Origin: Collybiopsis luxurians FD-317 M1
Lineage: Eukaryota > Basidiomycota > Agaricomycetes > Agaricales > Omphalotaceae
NCBI GenBank assembly: GCA_000827265.1
Contig: KN834816.1
Coordinates: 235,414-299,413, forward strand
Length of the DNA stretch: 64,000 nt
Reading direction: 5' to 3'
The notes under the pieces were generated by a model. It saw nothing but the letters and a program-made list of their open reading frames with translations. It was not told where the DNA came from and did not search any database. A program made the position numbers and the translations under genes. How positions within the stretch are numbered: the stretch's first letter is position 1; each line of letters starts with the position of its first letter. Shown one piece after another: positions 34,921 to 47,152 of this stretch.

Positions 34921-35853
34921 ATGTCAGCTTCCTCTCCGTATCCCCCGAACGAGAATCCTGACAGACGGCCATTGCCTCCTGGCTGGGTTTCTCAGTATGA
35001 CAGCAAGTATGCTTTCCCGGAAACTTGCTCTATCGGCGTAAATCAGAGGTCTGACCTGTGTTTTTAACTGAACCCCTTCAACAGCTACAGAACATGGTAA
35101 GAATCCGGAGAGTTTTTGTGGCAAACCTTCTAAGAAAGAAATTGGCAAGGTTTTATGTGAATACCGGGACTAATCCTCCTACAACAACCTGGGTACATCC
35201 TCTTGGTGTTCCGCCGACGCCGCCTCCCCCGCCGAATCCATATGGACCTCCTTCCGGACCTCCGCCACCTGGCCCCGGTAATCCTGGATATGGTTACAAT
35301 AATCCTCAAGGACAATACCAGGGTTACGGCAGTCCTGGATACCAACAATCTCCTCCCCAGCAGTATTATGGCAACAGTCCTCCGCCGCAGCAAGGCTATG
35401 GTCCGGGTCCTGGGTACGGTGGGTACAGAGAGGAGGAGAGCAGAGGTTTGTCGAACGTTACCTGGATGTTTGATTGCCTTCAATAAGCTGAATATCTTCC
35501 GATCGGGGTAGGCTTCTTTGGCAGGCACAGCAGTAATCCTCCTCCTCAGCAGGTCGTTTACGAACAAGCACCACCCAAGAAGTCTGGTCCGGGTATGGGT
35601 ACCATGCTCGGTATCGGGGCTGCTGGTTTAGTTGGCGGCGCTCTCATCGGCGAGGCAATTGAGAGTCATGAAGATAACGAACGTTTTGATGCCTATCAGG
35701 ATGGTAAGTTTGTTGTTTACATCTCTGTTGATCTCTGTTCCTCACGTGCTCGATGTTACCGCAGGTGTTCAAGACGGAAGGGATGATGATTATGGTGGAG
35801 GAGGAGGTTACGGCGGTGATGATTATGGAGGTGATGGAGGAGGTGACTGGTAA
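34921..35853 (+). CDS. WWM1: WWM1-like WW-domain protein, 224 residues
   Basis: Five exons close to 225 codons: 34921-35006, a 12-base microexon 35085-35096, 35150-35445, 35512-35703 and 35765-35853. The introns are 78, 53, 66 and 61 bases. The WW domain reads DRRPLPPGWVSQYDSN, YRTW (microexon) and FYVNTGTNPPTTTWVHP. A Gly/Pro/Tyr/Gln-rich linker follows (GYQQSPPQQYYG). After it come GFFGR, VVYEQAPPKKSGPG and a glycine-rich hydrophobic segment (MLGIGAAGLVGGALIGEAIE), then an acidic Gly/Asp tail. This layout matches fungal WWM1-like proteins; yeast Wwm1 interacts with metacaspase Mca1. The acceptor before exon 3 is GCAAG. The microexon position, length and phase are the same as in the giant WW gene at 19660. 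Confidence 0.88.
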
Positions 35854-36339
35854 ATTCTTTCTCAGCTTCAGCTTTTGCCGTCATTCTACAGTATCTTCCG
35901 TTTCTGGAAAACGTCCCTTCATGTTTCTCTTCTGGCTTTTTTTTCTTTCCTTTTCTATCTTGATTTTGCTTTTGGATGTTTGTACATGTGTACCTCATAC
36001 TCAGAGTTCGATTAAGTGATTACACTATAAACCCTCACTCCCGACTTGATCCCGAGTCAATATATCGAGGGAGGACGGAGGTAAAGTATCTCCGATTGCA
36101 AGAACTAAGTCAAATAGAAAACCATGTAAAAATCACAACACATCTCGAGTTCAAGGCCAAAGTCCGAGACACGCTAGGGCGCGTCGCGACGCGTTCTTCT
36201 GGGTCACGGCAAATGCCGCACTTGTCTTCCCTCGGCCTCCGCCCACCAAAATCCGGATACTCTCAGGGCTGTATACACTCAGTCCAGAATAAAAAGTATG
36301 CTATTGGTCGAACGAGTGGTCTATATATCACATTACCAG
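35854..36339. other. Intergenic stretch
   Basis: T-rich 3' flank of the WWM1-like gene, then sequence with no gene signature up to the start of ankyrin-gene similarity near 36340. Confidence 0.5.
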
Positions 36340-37660
36340 CGAGACACGCAAAGGCGCTCTACAGCTCTTTTTCAGCTGCAACGCTAATAGATGAGACTGC
36401 TGTTGCAAAGTGTAATATCACTGCTGTCGTCCTCCGGCTCCGAACCTTCCTAATCCTCCTTACGTGAGCGCCTATATCAAGATTGATTCGTGGCACTGTT
36501 CAATCACTTCCCACCGATTTTTGGATATCGATGAGATGAATGAGCTGGCGCTGCATAGGCCTAACGAGAGCCGCTTCTTGAAGGATCTTGAGGGTCGCGA
36601 ATTTATCGTCGAAGTCGTTCCATTTCTCCTTTTCAAGCCCTTCTTCGGTCTTTGGCTCCTTCTCCTGGGCAACTGCTTTTGCAGCTGCAAGTTTCATTTC
36701 CATGAGGCGAGCAAACGCAGACAGCTCTTCTGTCAGCTTGTCACCAATTTATCAAGGTTGATGCTGGGTCAGTATTACGCCAATCGGCAGGGAATTTCGA
36801 TAGTTGGCTCACGGTCAGATTTACTACACGATAGAAAAGCTCGTGAAGAGTGGCTATCTCCTATCTCTAGTGGGGTGTTCCCGACATCGTCCTCTGTGAA
36901 CAAAGATCCGGGCAGAGAATTTTCGACTAACATTTAAACAGTCTTCACTTGGCCTTTCGATATGAAGCGGAATTGAGCCAGAGACGTTGTACATCATCAA
37001 GCCTGCTCTGATGTACTTAATGATCGCGAACAGTCTTCACTTGGCTATTCGCCACAGCAATATGGAGCGGAATGGAGCCAGTAGCGTCGTACATCATGAG
37101 ATCGGGTTTAGTGTAGTCTATGATTGCGCTCGAGATGTGATAGTTGCGCGCCAGAACCGTGAGATAGAGAAGCTAAGCAGGATAAACAATCAGGGGAAAA
37201 TGAACTGATTAGAGAGTGAACTATACCGTTTCCAGGGCTCTTTCACTTTGTTGGATGAGCAGTGCCTCATTCACGTCTCGAGGAAGTTTCTTCAGCAGAT
37301 GCTCCAAAATTTCTGCTTGACCCTGAGCGGCAAGCACATGATAAATATTATACCTTCGAATACCGCATTCGTAAGATCATTGAAACTCAGAATTTGCCTG
37401 CTTACCTTTGTAATTGATCAGTTTCAGTGGGTGACTGTCAGTTGACCAACAAAAATGTCAATAGTGTCAGAGTTGCAATCATGAGAGGGCTCCATCCCGA
37501 GTAGCTCGTACCGTTCTTTCAGAATCAGAGCTGCGGACTTTAATTAAAATTTCATTTTATCATGTCCAGGTCTTGGGACAGTATCGCCATAGTGAGAGGG
37601 GACTCTCCGAGAGTGCTGATGCTCCAACCGAGCAGATTGGGCAATACTTTCTCCAAATCG
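36340..37660 (-). pseudogene. Decayed copy of the 3' end of the ankyrin gene
   Basis: Minus-strand sequence similar to the last exons of the ankyrin gene (about 38790-40160), in the same order and orientation. Near 36690 it reads KLAAAKAVAQEKEPKTEE, then EKWNDFDDKFATLKILQEAA and RPMQRQLIHLID. Near 37260 it matches the LPRDVNEALL exon. Near 37560-37650 it matches the region around SLLGWNINAIGESPLTTAV. Frames are interrupted by stops and deletions, and there is no 5' two-thirds. Intron-like parts are kept, so it arose by DNA duplication rather than reverse transcription. Confidence 0.8.
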
Positions 37661-37869
37661 GTCCGTGGGTGGATGAGGAGTTTGGATTGAGGATGTAAAG
37701 TCGACGCTCAAAGTCATTATTGCAATACTCTTGTACAAGGAAGACTAGGATACCACCAAACTGAAAGATGAGAATGCCGAACGAAAGTGGCGAAACACCA
37801 GAATAAGTCGAGGTTGCTCCAGAACCTGCTGAAAGTCACCCAGGTTCGATAGTATGAGTATGCACCTCT

Positions 37870-38680
37870 GACATTAAGATTCAAACTTTGACTGAGATGC
37901 TTGAGCCCATTGCTTCTCCAAGTTTTCCACATAATCGACCCAAGCTTTGTGAGTGCGTCTAGGATCTACACGGAATTTGCAATATTGATAGTCGGTACAC
38001 GCAAAAAACAATAACCACATACAGGATTTATATGGAGACCAAAGTATCTGCCGATATCGGAGCGACTCTAGACGGACATTCTTGGTTTATACCCAACGGC
38101 TCATCGTCTTGTAAACCCAAGGACTGGCTGACAAGTCTGGTTTTGGCGCGCCAGGAGAGGTGAATACAGTGCGGCACATGAACATGGCCTTGGGCTTTCT
38201 TTCTGCGCCGAAGAAGCAGTATAGGTCGGGACTATTTGGACGCTTGTCCAAGAACTTGTGTGCGTAATCGAAAGGACCAAGATCTTCGATAATTTTGGAA
38301 TCAAGCCCAGGCTGATCTTGGCACCACAAAATCAACTGTTCTTCGTTGACGAGAAATCCTGCAGTCCAGCACCATAAATCCATGAGGGCAGCTCTTGACA
38401 ATGAAAGTTTCAAAGTCGCCATAGGCCTTGATAGCCTTGATCGCCTTGACCAACAGCAGACACATGATCGTGGAAAGTGATGCAATTTTCACTGAACGCG
38501 TCGAGAACGCGTTGACGTTGGAAAATCGCCACGATGTACGTCGAGTTGAAGTCCCTTGGTGCGACAGGTTCTAACTTATTGCCATCGTATGTAGCGAGCT
38601 TAGCCGTGCAAGTGAATGGTGTTACTTGGTTATCACTATAATCCTCACTTTAGAGCGTATCCGAACTCCGCGTGAACCCT
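37870..38680 (-). pseudogene. Unidentified gene or remnant between the ankyrin copies
   Basis: Minus-strand coding-like pieces occur in order but in different frames. VTPFTCTAKLATYDGNKLEP and DFNSTYIVAIFQRQRVLDAF fall near 38640-38510. AYGDFETFIVKSCPHGFMVL falls near 38430. LILWCQDQPGLDSKIIEDLG and DYAHKFLDKRPNSPDLYCFF fall near 38330-38210. A last piece, HKAWVDYVENLEKQWAQASQ, ends with a stop near 37870. The pieces have convincing protein-like composition. Introns explain some of the frame changes, but no clean model was found. Either an intact multi-exon gene with unusual splice sites or a recent pseudogene. Family not recognised. Confidence 0.4.
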
Positions 38681-38788
38681 GTTTCGCTATCCGTTCTGAG
38701 AAAATGTTGCACGATGAAGGAGCACGAATTCCAAGTCGTATATATGCATATATTTGTAGAATTACAGGCGAAATACGCGAAGATGTTT

Positions 38789-41700
38789 TTACAGCTCTTC
38801 TTCAGCTATCGGTTGCCCAAAACGTTTATAAATGAGACTGCTATTGCGAAGTTTCATATCACTGCTGTCGTCCTCCGGTTCCAAACCTTCCTCATCCTCC
38901 TTCCGCGAGCGCCTATATCCAACATTGGAAGATTGCCTCATGGCACTGTTCAGATCGCTTCCCACCGATTTTTGGACATCGATCAGATGAATGAGCTGGC
39001 GTTGCATAGGCCGAGCGAGAGCTGCTTCTTGGAGGATCTTGAGGGTCGCGGATTTATCCTCAAAGTCGTTCCATTTCTCCTTTTCGAGCTCTTCTTCGGT
39101 CTTTGGTTCCTTCTTCTCCTGGGCAGCTTCGGCTTTTGCAGCTGCAAGTTTCGTCTCCATGAGCCGAGCGAATGCAGACAGCTCTTCTGTCAATTTGTCG
39201 CCTGGTTTCAGAGGACCGTTGCTCGAAAGTTCGCTGATGGCCTTTCGAAGAGCAGGAACGTTCTCGGACAATTTATCAAGATTAATTCTTGGTGGGTTGG
39301 TATTACCCCAACTAGCGGGGAGTTCCGATGGTTGGCTTACGGTCAAGTTCACCACACGATGGAAAAGTCCGTAAAGAGTGGCTATTTCTAGCGGGGTGTT
39401 CCCGACACCGTTCTCTGTGAACAAAGATTCGGGTGGAGAATTGTCGACCAACTTTTGAACAGTCTTCACTTGGCTATTCGCCACAGCAATATGGAGCGGA
39501 ATGGAGCCAGAAACGTCGTACATCATGAGGCCGGCTTTGGTGTAGTCAATGATCGCGCTAGAGATACGATAGTGGCGCGCCGAAACCGCTAGATGGAGAG
39601 GCTAAGCAGGATAAACAATCAGGGGAAAAATGAACTGATTAGAGAGTGAACTATACCGTTTCCAGGGCTCCTTTACTTTGTTGGACGAGCAGTGCCTCAT
39701 TCACGTCTCGAGGAAGTTTCTTTAGCAAATGCTCCAACAACTTTGCTTGACCTTGAGCGGCGAGCGCATGATAGACATTCCACCTTTGAAACCCCAATTT
39801 ACAAAATCATCGAAACTGAGCATTTGCCTGCTTACCTCTTTACTTGATCAGTTTCAAGGGGTGATTGTCCGTTCGCCAACAAAAAGTCAATAGTGTCAGA
39901 GTCGCAGCCAACCCGAGCGGCAATCATGAGAGGACTCCATCCACTAAACTTGATTCTAGAATCAGATATGGTCAGTCCGAGTAGCTCTGACCAACTGACA
40001 GTGTACGTACCGTTCTTTCAGAGCCGCAGACATTAATTTGGGTTTCTTTGCAAAGAGGAGTTTTATCATGTCCAGGTTTTGAGACAGGACAGCAGTAGTG
40101 AGAGGCGACTCTCCGATAGCGTTGATGTTCCAACCGAGTAGACTAGGCAGTACTTTTTCCAAATCGGTCATACGTCTAAGGCGGATAGCCATTTCATTGC
40201 TATTGGTCATCGCGTAGAACCGATACGCTTCAAGTGGACGCGCAGAATTCAGATACTCGACAATTTTGGAAGCCGATTGTTGAATCGCGCGCCAAAGAAC
40301 GGGAACAGTGTTCTCCTGGGTGTGATGGACAGCGTCTGGATCATTCTTTTTGGCCAAATCCTTTCGCTTCTTCCCGTGCACAGAAAGTCCAAGATACAGT
40401 TTGTTCTTGTCATTGATGGCCATTATTTCCTTCTCCGTCGCGTCATCACCATGGCTTGACTCGAACTCGATGTTGCGACCGGTACGTCGAATATACTCAT
40501 CGAGCATTTCTGGTTGGTCTGCTCGAAGAATTGCGTCCAGAACGTCTTCCTCGAAGTCGATGGGAGGCTCGACGAGCTTGTACAGGTTTCCAATTTCGAC
40601 GAACGCCTCAAAATCTTTCATCCTTACTGCCTTCACCAACGGCGAGCTGAGGTCATATCCGTGACCACTTTCATGGAGAATAGGAGCATTGATGAGGATA
40701 CGAGATGGAGAAACCGGGACTTTGACTGCTGAAGATACTTGAGCAACGTCGATGAAAGGCTGGTTGTTCTTCTTCGCTGCAACCGTCTCATCTGACGCTT
40801 CAGAACCATCGTCGCTCCCATCGTCATCATCATCGTCATCCTCTGACAAATTAACACCATCAGTTCACGAACAACTGTAATCGTAACGAAAAGCTCACCC
40901 AGACGAATGTTTCCAATCTTAAACGCTACCTCTTTTTCCGCTGCTGGTTTATATTGGGCCACGCATATACCAAACACTAAACGAACTGTGGACCAGTGCC
41001 TCCCTTCAATGGCAGCTGCGAGCGGCGTGAAAACTGAAAACGTATTTCATTGAGCGAATTATTCGAGGGAACAAAAAAAAAAAAAAAAAAGCAGATACTG
41101 ACACTGTCGTACCCACTGGTTGGTTGGATGAGCCACCATCACCGACACCCTCAGTGCATTTTGTTTCGTTTCTTCAGGAAGACAAAGTTTCCGCACAGTA
41201 TCATTGTCTCCTTTCCAGCAAGCTTCAAAAAGTTCCTCATACTTCTCATTCAGGTGCGACGGCACTGGTTCACGGGAATCATACTCATGCTGTCCCATGA
41301 AGATATACCGAGAAAAGTTTGGAGTCGCGTTTCGAGCATGGGTGATGAATTGGGTGGATAGAAACGTGGCCTGAGTCGCGACCGCTGTCGATTCGGAATC
41401 GGGGAAAACTTCCGTGAAGGTCTTGGCGCCTTTGGATACCAGAAGCCTCTCTGCGTCGCCGAAAAATCCTTTTAGCTCGTTGTAACTTCGAATTTTCTTC
41501 TCCACTTCGGTCCGCTTTTCGTTGATCATCTCCTTTGCCTTCTCTGAACCCGGTACGCACGCATGATCCCACATGAAAAATCCTTTGGCGACGAAAGTCT
41601 TCCAGGGCGAGGAAGCGGAGCTGACAGAACCCAAGGTTTTAGCATCCCACTCCATATTCTTCTTCTCTTCGATAATCCCTTTTTCCAACCATGCAATGGC

Positions 41701-44700
41701 AAAGCGTACCCAATCAAGATATGTGCGGCGCATCTCTGGCCTACCGTATGCACCTAGAGACTGTTTCGTTGCTCTATTTACCGAGGCACCGAGCGCAATG
41801 AAGAGTTGGAACAAATCGGAGTGGCCGCTGATCCCTACCTCGACGGGATGAGCGATTTGATCCAAGGGTTCCGCGCTCCCGTTACCATAGTTATAATAGT
41901 GGTTCACGAAGCCGCTGTTTTGTTGCCTATAAATTTTAGGTATGAGCTCTAGCAAACGCATGAAACAAGTTTGAATCGACTCACTGTTGACTGAGAATAT
42001 CTTGAGCTAGTGTTATATCCTCGACATCAAAGACGGCTTTGGCACCATAAGCCAGAAGAGTTGCTATCATTGCGTAGTCGTTCAACTGGTGAGCAGTAAT
42101 GATGGGGAATATCGGGTTCCGGTTCATCATCGAGGGCAAATTTATGACTACTTGGGCTTTGGGATCCATCTTCAGCAATGTATGGACCAATTTCGTCTTT
42201 CCAGCCTCAATCATCTTGTGCAAGATCGTTTTGACCAAATCATCCGCAGAGGAGCTAACTACACCGGCTTTGAGCAACCGCTCAATGATCACGGTGGCCT
42301 GTTCCTCGTCCGGACGGTACATCGTCAACAAAAGAGGATGCAATTTCGGCGCATTGTCATATGAAGGACTTGAAATCATTTGCGGGTCTGCTCCCGCCTC
42401 GAGCAAGACGTCAATGACCGGCATTGAAGCGAAGAGGATGGCGTAAGACAGTGGTGTGAAGCAAAGATCCCAGTCCGCGGCATCAATGTCGAAGACATCA
42501 GGCTCGTCGACGTTGTCTTCGGGTAAGGCACCAGATTCTGCAGGAGTTTCAGGCGGCACCTCTTCTTTTTTGTCTCCGCCCTTCTTTTCTTCATCGTCGT
42601 CTTCTCCTTCACCGTCCATGTCGTCATCCTCGCCATCAGCGTCGGCATCCTCTTCCATGGAAATAACACCATCATCCCCGGAGCTCCAATCGTCCTCGGA
42701 CGAATTTTTACCTACATCTATCATCTCTACGTCCCCGTCCCCATCTTCCTCATCTCCCGTCTTCAACTTTTCCTGATTACTCTGACTTTGCGCCAATAAC
42801 TTCTTGACCACTATCACTTGGTCCAATTGAACAGCCCAATGTAATGCCGTCTTACCATCCGCGAGTCTAGATGTGATCCTCGCGCCAGCATCGATCAGAT
42901 CACACGCGATGTCTTCCGCCTTTGCAAGAACAGCGACATGGAGAGGCATTCGTCCAACATGATCACGGCGGTTGACATCGACACCTTCTACAATCATCTG
43001 GCCCACGGCTGCCCGATCGCAGGCAACGATGGCCTGGAAGAACTTTTCTGTGGGGCCGAGGTACACTTGAGCGCCCCATTCTGTGTCGTCGATGGGATTG
43101 AACGAGCCAGAAAGCGATTGACGGCCGGGGTCTTCTTCGATGAAACTAATGGGCGTGAAAAATAATGTTAAGAAGGAGAAATGTAAATGTAAAGGAGGAA
43201 GAAACATACGATATTTTTCCTCGAATGAATTGCTTGTCTTCCTCTTCCTGAAGCTTACGTTCATCTTCGTCGATCGGCTTGGGGCAGCACTACAGATATG
43301 TTAGTGGATTGCAATGAAGGGAATAACACTAAAAGCGTACCTCGCAACAGTCTTCCATGCATTCTTGAATGGTCCCGAAGAAAGCAGGGTGGCGATGGAG
43401 ACGGCGATCTTTGTTCTTCGGGTTAAAAGTAGCTAGAAAGATTCCAAGGTAAGCGCTTTTTGCTGGTATGAAAACCAAGCACTTACAGTTCATACCAAGA
43501 TCCTATACGAGTCAAAAGAAATAATCAGTAAGATCGTATTTCAGTGCAGAAATATAAAAGACCCACCGTCTGGTATACCAGCTTGTCAATTCTCCTCGCG
43601 TCCCATCCAGGTCCATACGGAATATGCAATGAAACAACATCATAATCATTCATCTCCAAACCTCCAATAGCCTCCTGATTCTTCAAATCCCCCTTCAACC
43701 CCCTCTTTCTCCTGACTGGATTATACACAAACGGCCTTCCTCTTAAAGTTCTTCTCGACTGCAAAAAGCTGGCTCGACTATCCGCACTCTTCAGCTTTTC
43801 GAAAACCAACAATCGCGCGAGCCCTTCGATGCGCACGATAGAGCGCTCGTAAATCGTTGGATCGATGTCAGTGCGGGAGAGATTGGGCACGTAGATCTCG
43901 AATGCACGGCTAGAGTATTTCGTGAGGCGGACTTCGTAGGAAGGAGAACGGCGAGTCACGTCTACGGTGTTGCATTGACGCATGAGAGCAGTGATAGCAC
44001 GCGGGTTTGCCCAGACATGGCTACCGTCGTAAGCACAACAAGGAGCGTCAATGTCGAATCCAGCGAGGATCTCAGCTGGTGAGCTGTAGAGTCGGAGGAC
44101 AATTTGAACTGAACGGTATGGGTACTGAGCTGGAGGAATTCGTTAGACTAGAATGAAACAATGAAGCATGCTGTAGAGACATACAATGGATAGAAACTGT
44201 GTGTTTAGTTCGTACGCACGTAACGTCCCAAGGAACCGAGTCCCTGACAGCTTCATAGATTTTGATAATCTTGGCTTCAGCCTATGATAGAGCGTTGTTA
44301 GGAAGGCAAAACATCGAGAACTAAAAAATATCTAAACCTGTTCAGGATTGAGCCCCCACAAGAACAAGTCGACATCGGAGGTCGGATACGCAGATGCATG
44401 ATAGTACTTTCTCATCGCCCGTTTGGAAACCTTAGCTTCTTCTGGCAAAGGCATCAAGCACGCTAGAACCGACCCGCCTGCAGCAATGACATTGTTCCAG
44501 TCGGCCAACTGCGAAAGCGAGCCTTCACTGAATACCGCCCAATTCTTCTGAAACTCCTCCAAGGAAGGTACCATTGCCGGAGCGCCCTCGGGCTTGCGGT
44601 CCTTGGACGAGAGGGGCATAACATGCTTTGCTTTGAGATCCTCTTCGTCCTTGACTACACGAGCACGAACGAGTCTGATATCTGGCGGAGCGTCAAAAAC

Positions 44701-44883
44701 ATCTACGAGACCAACATACGGGTCTTTGAGACGCGTGTGGTCTTTTTCAGTCGCGAAAAGGCGGCGCAATTCAGCCTCGTCATCAATGGAAGGTTGAAGG
44801 GCGGGTTCTAGAGAAACTCCAGGACCTTTGGGAAGAGCGAGGATACGATCAATAAAAGCTTGGGCTTCAGAGTTCTGAGGCAT
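38789..44883 (-). CDS. Giant ankyrin-repeat protein with nucleotidyltransferase-like N-terminal motif, 1801 residues
   Basis: Thirteen exons close exactly to 1802 codons: 44883-44338, 44281-44185, 44129-43567, 43502-43487 (16 bases), 43432-43341, 43289-43210, 43145-41985, 41926-41103, 41033-40899, 40842-40011, 39955-39836, 39783-39657 and 39601-38789. The introns are 51-69 bases. The N-terminal third has SAYPTSDVDLFLWGLNPEQ, like the Asp-x-Asp motif of nucleotidyltransferases, a Cys-rich bit (CMEDCCECCP) and many basic residues. Ankyrin repeats follow (GRMPLHVAV, GKTALHWAV, TPLSYAILFAS, SPLMIAARVG, TPLHLAVSA, GSIPLHIAVA). They are broken by long acidic runs and by an insert with QNSGFVNHYYNYGNG. 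The C-terminus has a charged coiled-coil-like segment. One acceptor ends AAAG and another intron carries an 18-base poly(T) tract. Role unknown; probably a protein-interaction scaffold. Confidence 0.85.
41073..41090. repeat. 18-base poly(A)/poly(T) tract inside an ankyrin-gene intron
   Basis: Uninterrupted run of 18 A on the plus strand (T on the sense strand of the ankyrin gene). It lies within intron 41034-41102 as part of a pyrimidine tract upstream of the acceptor. Confidence 0.9.
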
Positions 44884-44923
44884 GTTGCTAGGTGTTGCAG
44901 TTCAAGAAGCGGAAAGGGTCCCA

Positions 44924-44930
44924 TTTTATA
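44924..44930 (-). promoter_or_regulatory. TATA box of the ankyrin gene
   Basis: TATAAAA on the minus strand, 41 bases upstream of the ATG at 44883. The 44931-45231 gap up to the MSS1 stop shows nothing else. Confidence 0.45.
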
Positions 44931-45231
44931 TGTAGGCGCGGAGCTCGTGGTGGTATCAATCATATTGAAGAGATCCTCGTGCCTGTCTCTTTGGCACGAA
45001 ATTGATGGCGCATGGGCATCAATCCCGCCTTGTTCCCGCCTCATATCCTAATACGGCCAAAAAGTCGCATCAAAGGGCAGTTATCCCCGCCCGACGCCTG
45101 CGTGAACTCAAGTCATTTCACTGCCTCCCGCCTCGTGCGTCGCATCTTCTTAGTATCGCGTGTCTTTTGAACGTAAAAAACTTGGAGAGTCTGACTCATG
45201 CGGTCGGGCATCTCCTGCCATCTCTCCATAT

Positions 45232-47152
45232 TCACTTTCCTATACAAAAATCCCTAAATACGGCGTCCAAAATATCTTCTACGTCAATGAGTCCACCTAT
45301 CTTTCCGACAGATTGGGCAGCGTAACGTAGTTCTTCGGCACCGAGGACGATATCTTCTGATGCTAAGGCATCCAGTAAGAACAGAACATTACTCAGAAAG
45401 TAAAAGTACTCACGGTACTGAAGGAAAGAGTCAATGAACTGTGACGCAGAAATCAAGTGAGCGCGGTGTCGAGCATGCGTAACGAGTGGCACTGAAGCTC
45501 CCTGGTCTCCGTCTGCATCGTACCTGAGAAACCCAGTCATCGTTATTACTTCGACGGCACAAATAAAACTACTTCCTACCTCTGCTTCAACATGTCCTCG
45601 AATGCCCTCAAAAACTCGAGTGTACCTTGCCCACTCTCCAGACTAACAATCCAGGCATTTTGTCCCAGCGCTTTTCGTATCTGCTCTTCAAGCGGCGGTG
45701 TGGTCAAAAGGTCAGATTTATTGAGTAGAAAGCACGTTTCTGTAGTAATGAGCTCCTTTATCGATGGGGGTATGTGGACGGAAGAAGTGGTCGTATCGTA
45801 GATCTCCGACAAAGACAAGACACACAAAGCAACATTGGATCCTTGCACCCTGGCGAGCAAAAAATTGAGATACGTCGCAGTAGAGAGCTGGAAGCTTACA
45901 TGTTCCTCGCCCGTTCTATTCCGATACTCTCGACGAGATCATCGGTGGTGCGGAGGCCGGCTGTATCTGCCACAATGAGTGGTAGACCACCAATGTCCAG
46001 CGAAAGCTCAAGAATATCCCGAGTAGTTCCGGGTACAGAAGTAACGATAGCCGCCTCCCTCTGAGCTAGAAACGGTCTTCATTATCGACCAATTCTAACG
46101 CGCAAGACAACGACGTACCCAAAAAATTGAGCAGACTGCTCTTTCCAGCATTCGGAGGGCCGAATATCGCTAACCGGAGACCAGATCGAATGATTTCACC
46201 ACGCCGACCGTCTTCCAGATGGCCTCGGATAGCTTTGTTAAGCTGGATTGCTTTGGTCCTAGCTTCATTGCTATCAGAGATTATACAAGCAATAGAATAA
46301 TGCTCGTACCTTCCTCAAAAACACCTTCTTCCAAGTCTTCCCCTTCTCCGAAATCAATCAACGCTTCCACCATCGCCAGACAGTGTATGATCTCCGATCT
46401 CAAATGTTCAAACCCAGCTCTCGATGCGCCCTGTAAACTCTCATCAGTGCCTTCCCTCCTAGCATCAAAAAGAGATAGTTTGTACCTACACCAGCCGCTT
46501 GGAGAGCTATTCGTCGTTGACTCTCGGTCTCTGCTTCAATTAAATCCTTGAGTCCTTCGACTTGGGTCAAATCCAATCGTCCGCCATTAAACGCTCGTCG
46601 CGTAAACTCTCCAGGTTCCGCTAGTCTACAGAACGGTAATGCTGACAGAGCGGCCAAAACCGAAGATATAATAGCTCTTCCAGAATGAATATGCAGTTCT
46701 AGCACGTCCTCCGTTGTGAACGATTTCGGTGCTGAGTTAAAAATAATGCTCAACGAAGAGCAGCGAGGAAGAAGAGAATTATAATTCTTACATTTAAAGA
46801 AAACCGCTAACGCATCGTCTAACGCCTCGTTCCGTTCAGGATGTACGATTTTACACCTCTGCATCTTCCAAGGCTCCGGCTCTATCAACTGTTTCGAATT
46901 ATTTTTCACAACGTTTTTCCAGACCTCCAGCGCGTCAGGCCCCGAGACCCTAATGACAGCTACGCCAGCTTTACCCACTGGAGTTGAAAGCGCGTAAATG
47001 GTCTTTTTCTGCACGTCTGACAAAACTAAATCGGAATTAGGGTCATTGTGCAAGAATCTAGTTTGTGAACTCGAGCATCTTCCAGACGACACATTCAGAC
47101 TATTCCCTATAGAGAATTTCGTCAATATTCTGCTGGCATTTCGACGTATCAT
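45232..47152 (-). CDS. MSS1: Mitochondrial tRNA modification GTPase (MnmE/GTPBP3 family)
   Basis: Works with Mto1 to install carboxymethylaminomethyl-type modifications on wobble uridines of mitochondrial tRNAs. The ATG at 47152 ([17 protein letters not shown]) gives an Arg/Ser-rich mitochondrial presequence. The N-terminal domain then has [20 protein letters not shown]. Further on are [31 protein letters not shown] and FGEGEDLEE. The inserted G domain has [14 protein letters not shown] (P-loop), [12 protein letters not shown] (switch), DTAGLR and NKSDLL. The C-terminal end FCIGK keeps the catalytic Cys of the family. Six or so short introns split it. One of 60 bases near 46760 is in-frame and stopless. 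The junction near 46290 could not be phased with certainty. The spliced protein is about 520 residues. Confidence 0.92.

Noticed and set aside
42456..42776. Ser-rich plus-strand frame
   Set aside because: Shadow of the acidic GAG/GAT-rich exon of the ankyrin gene.
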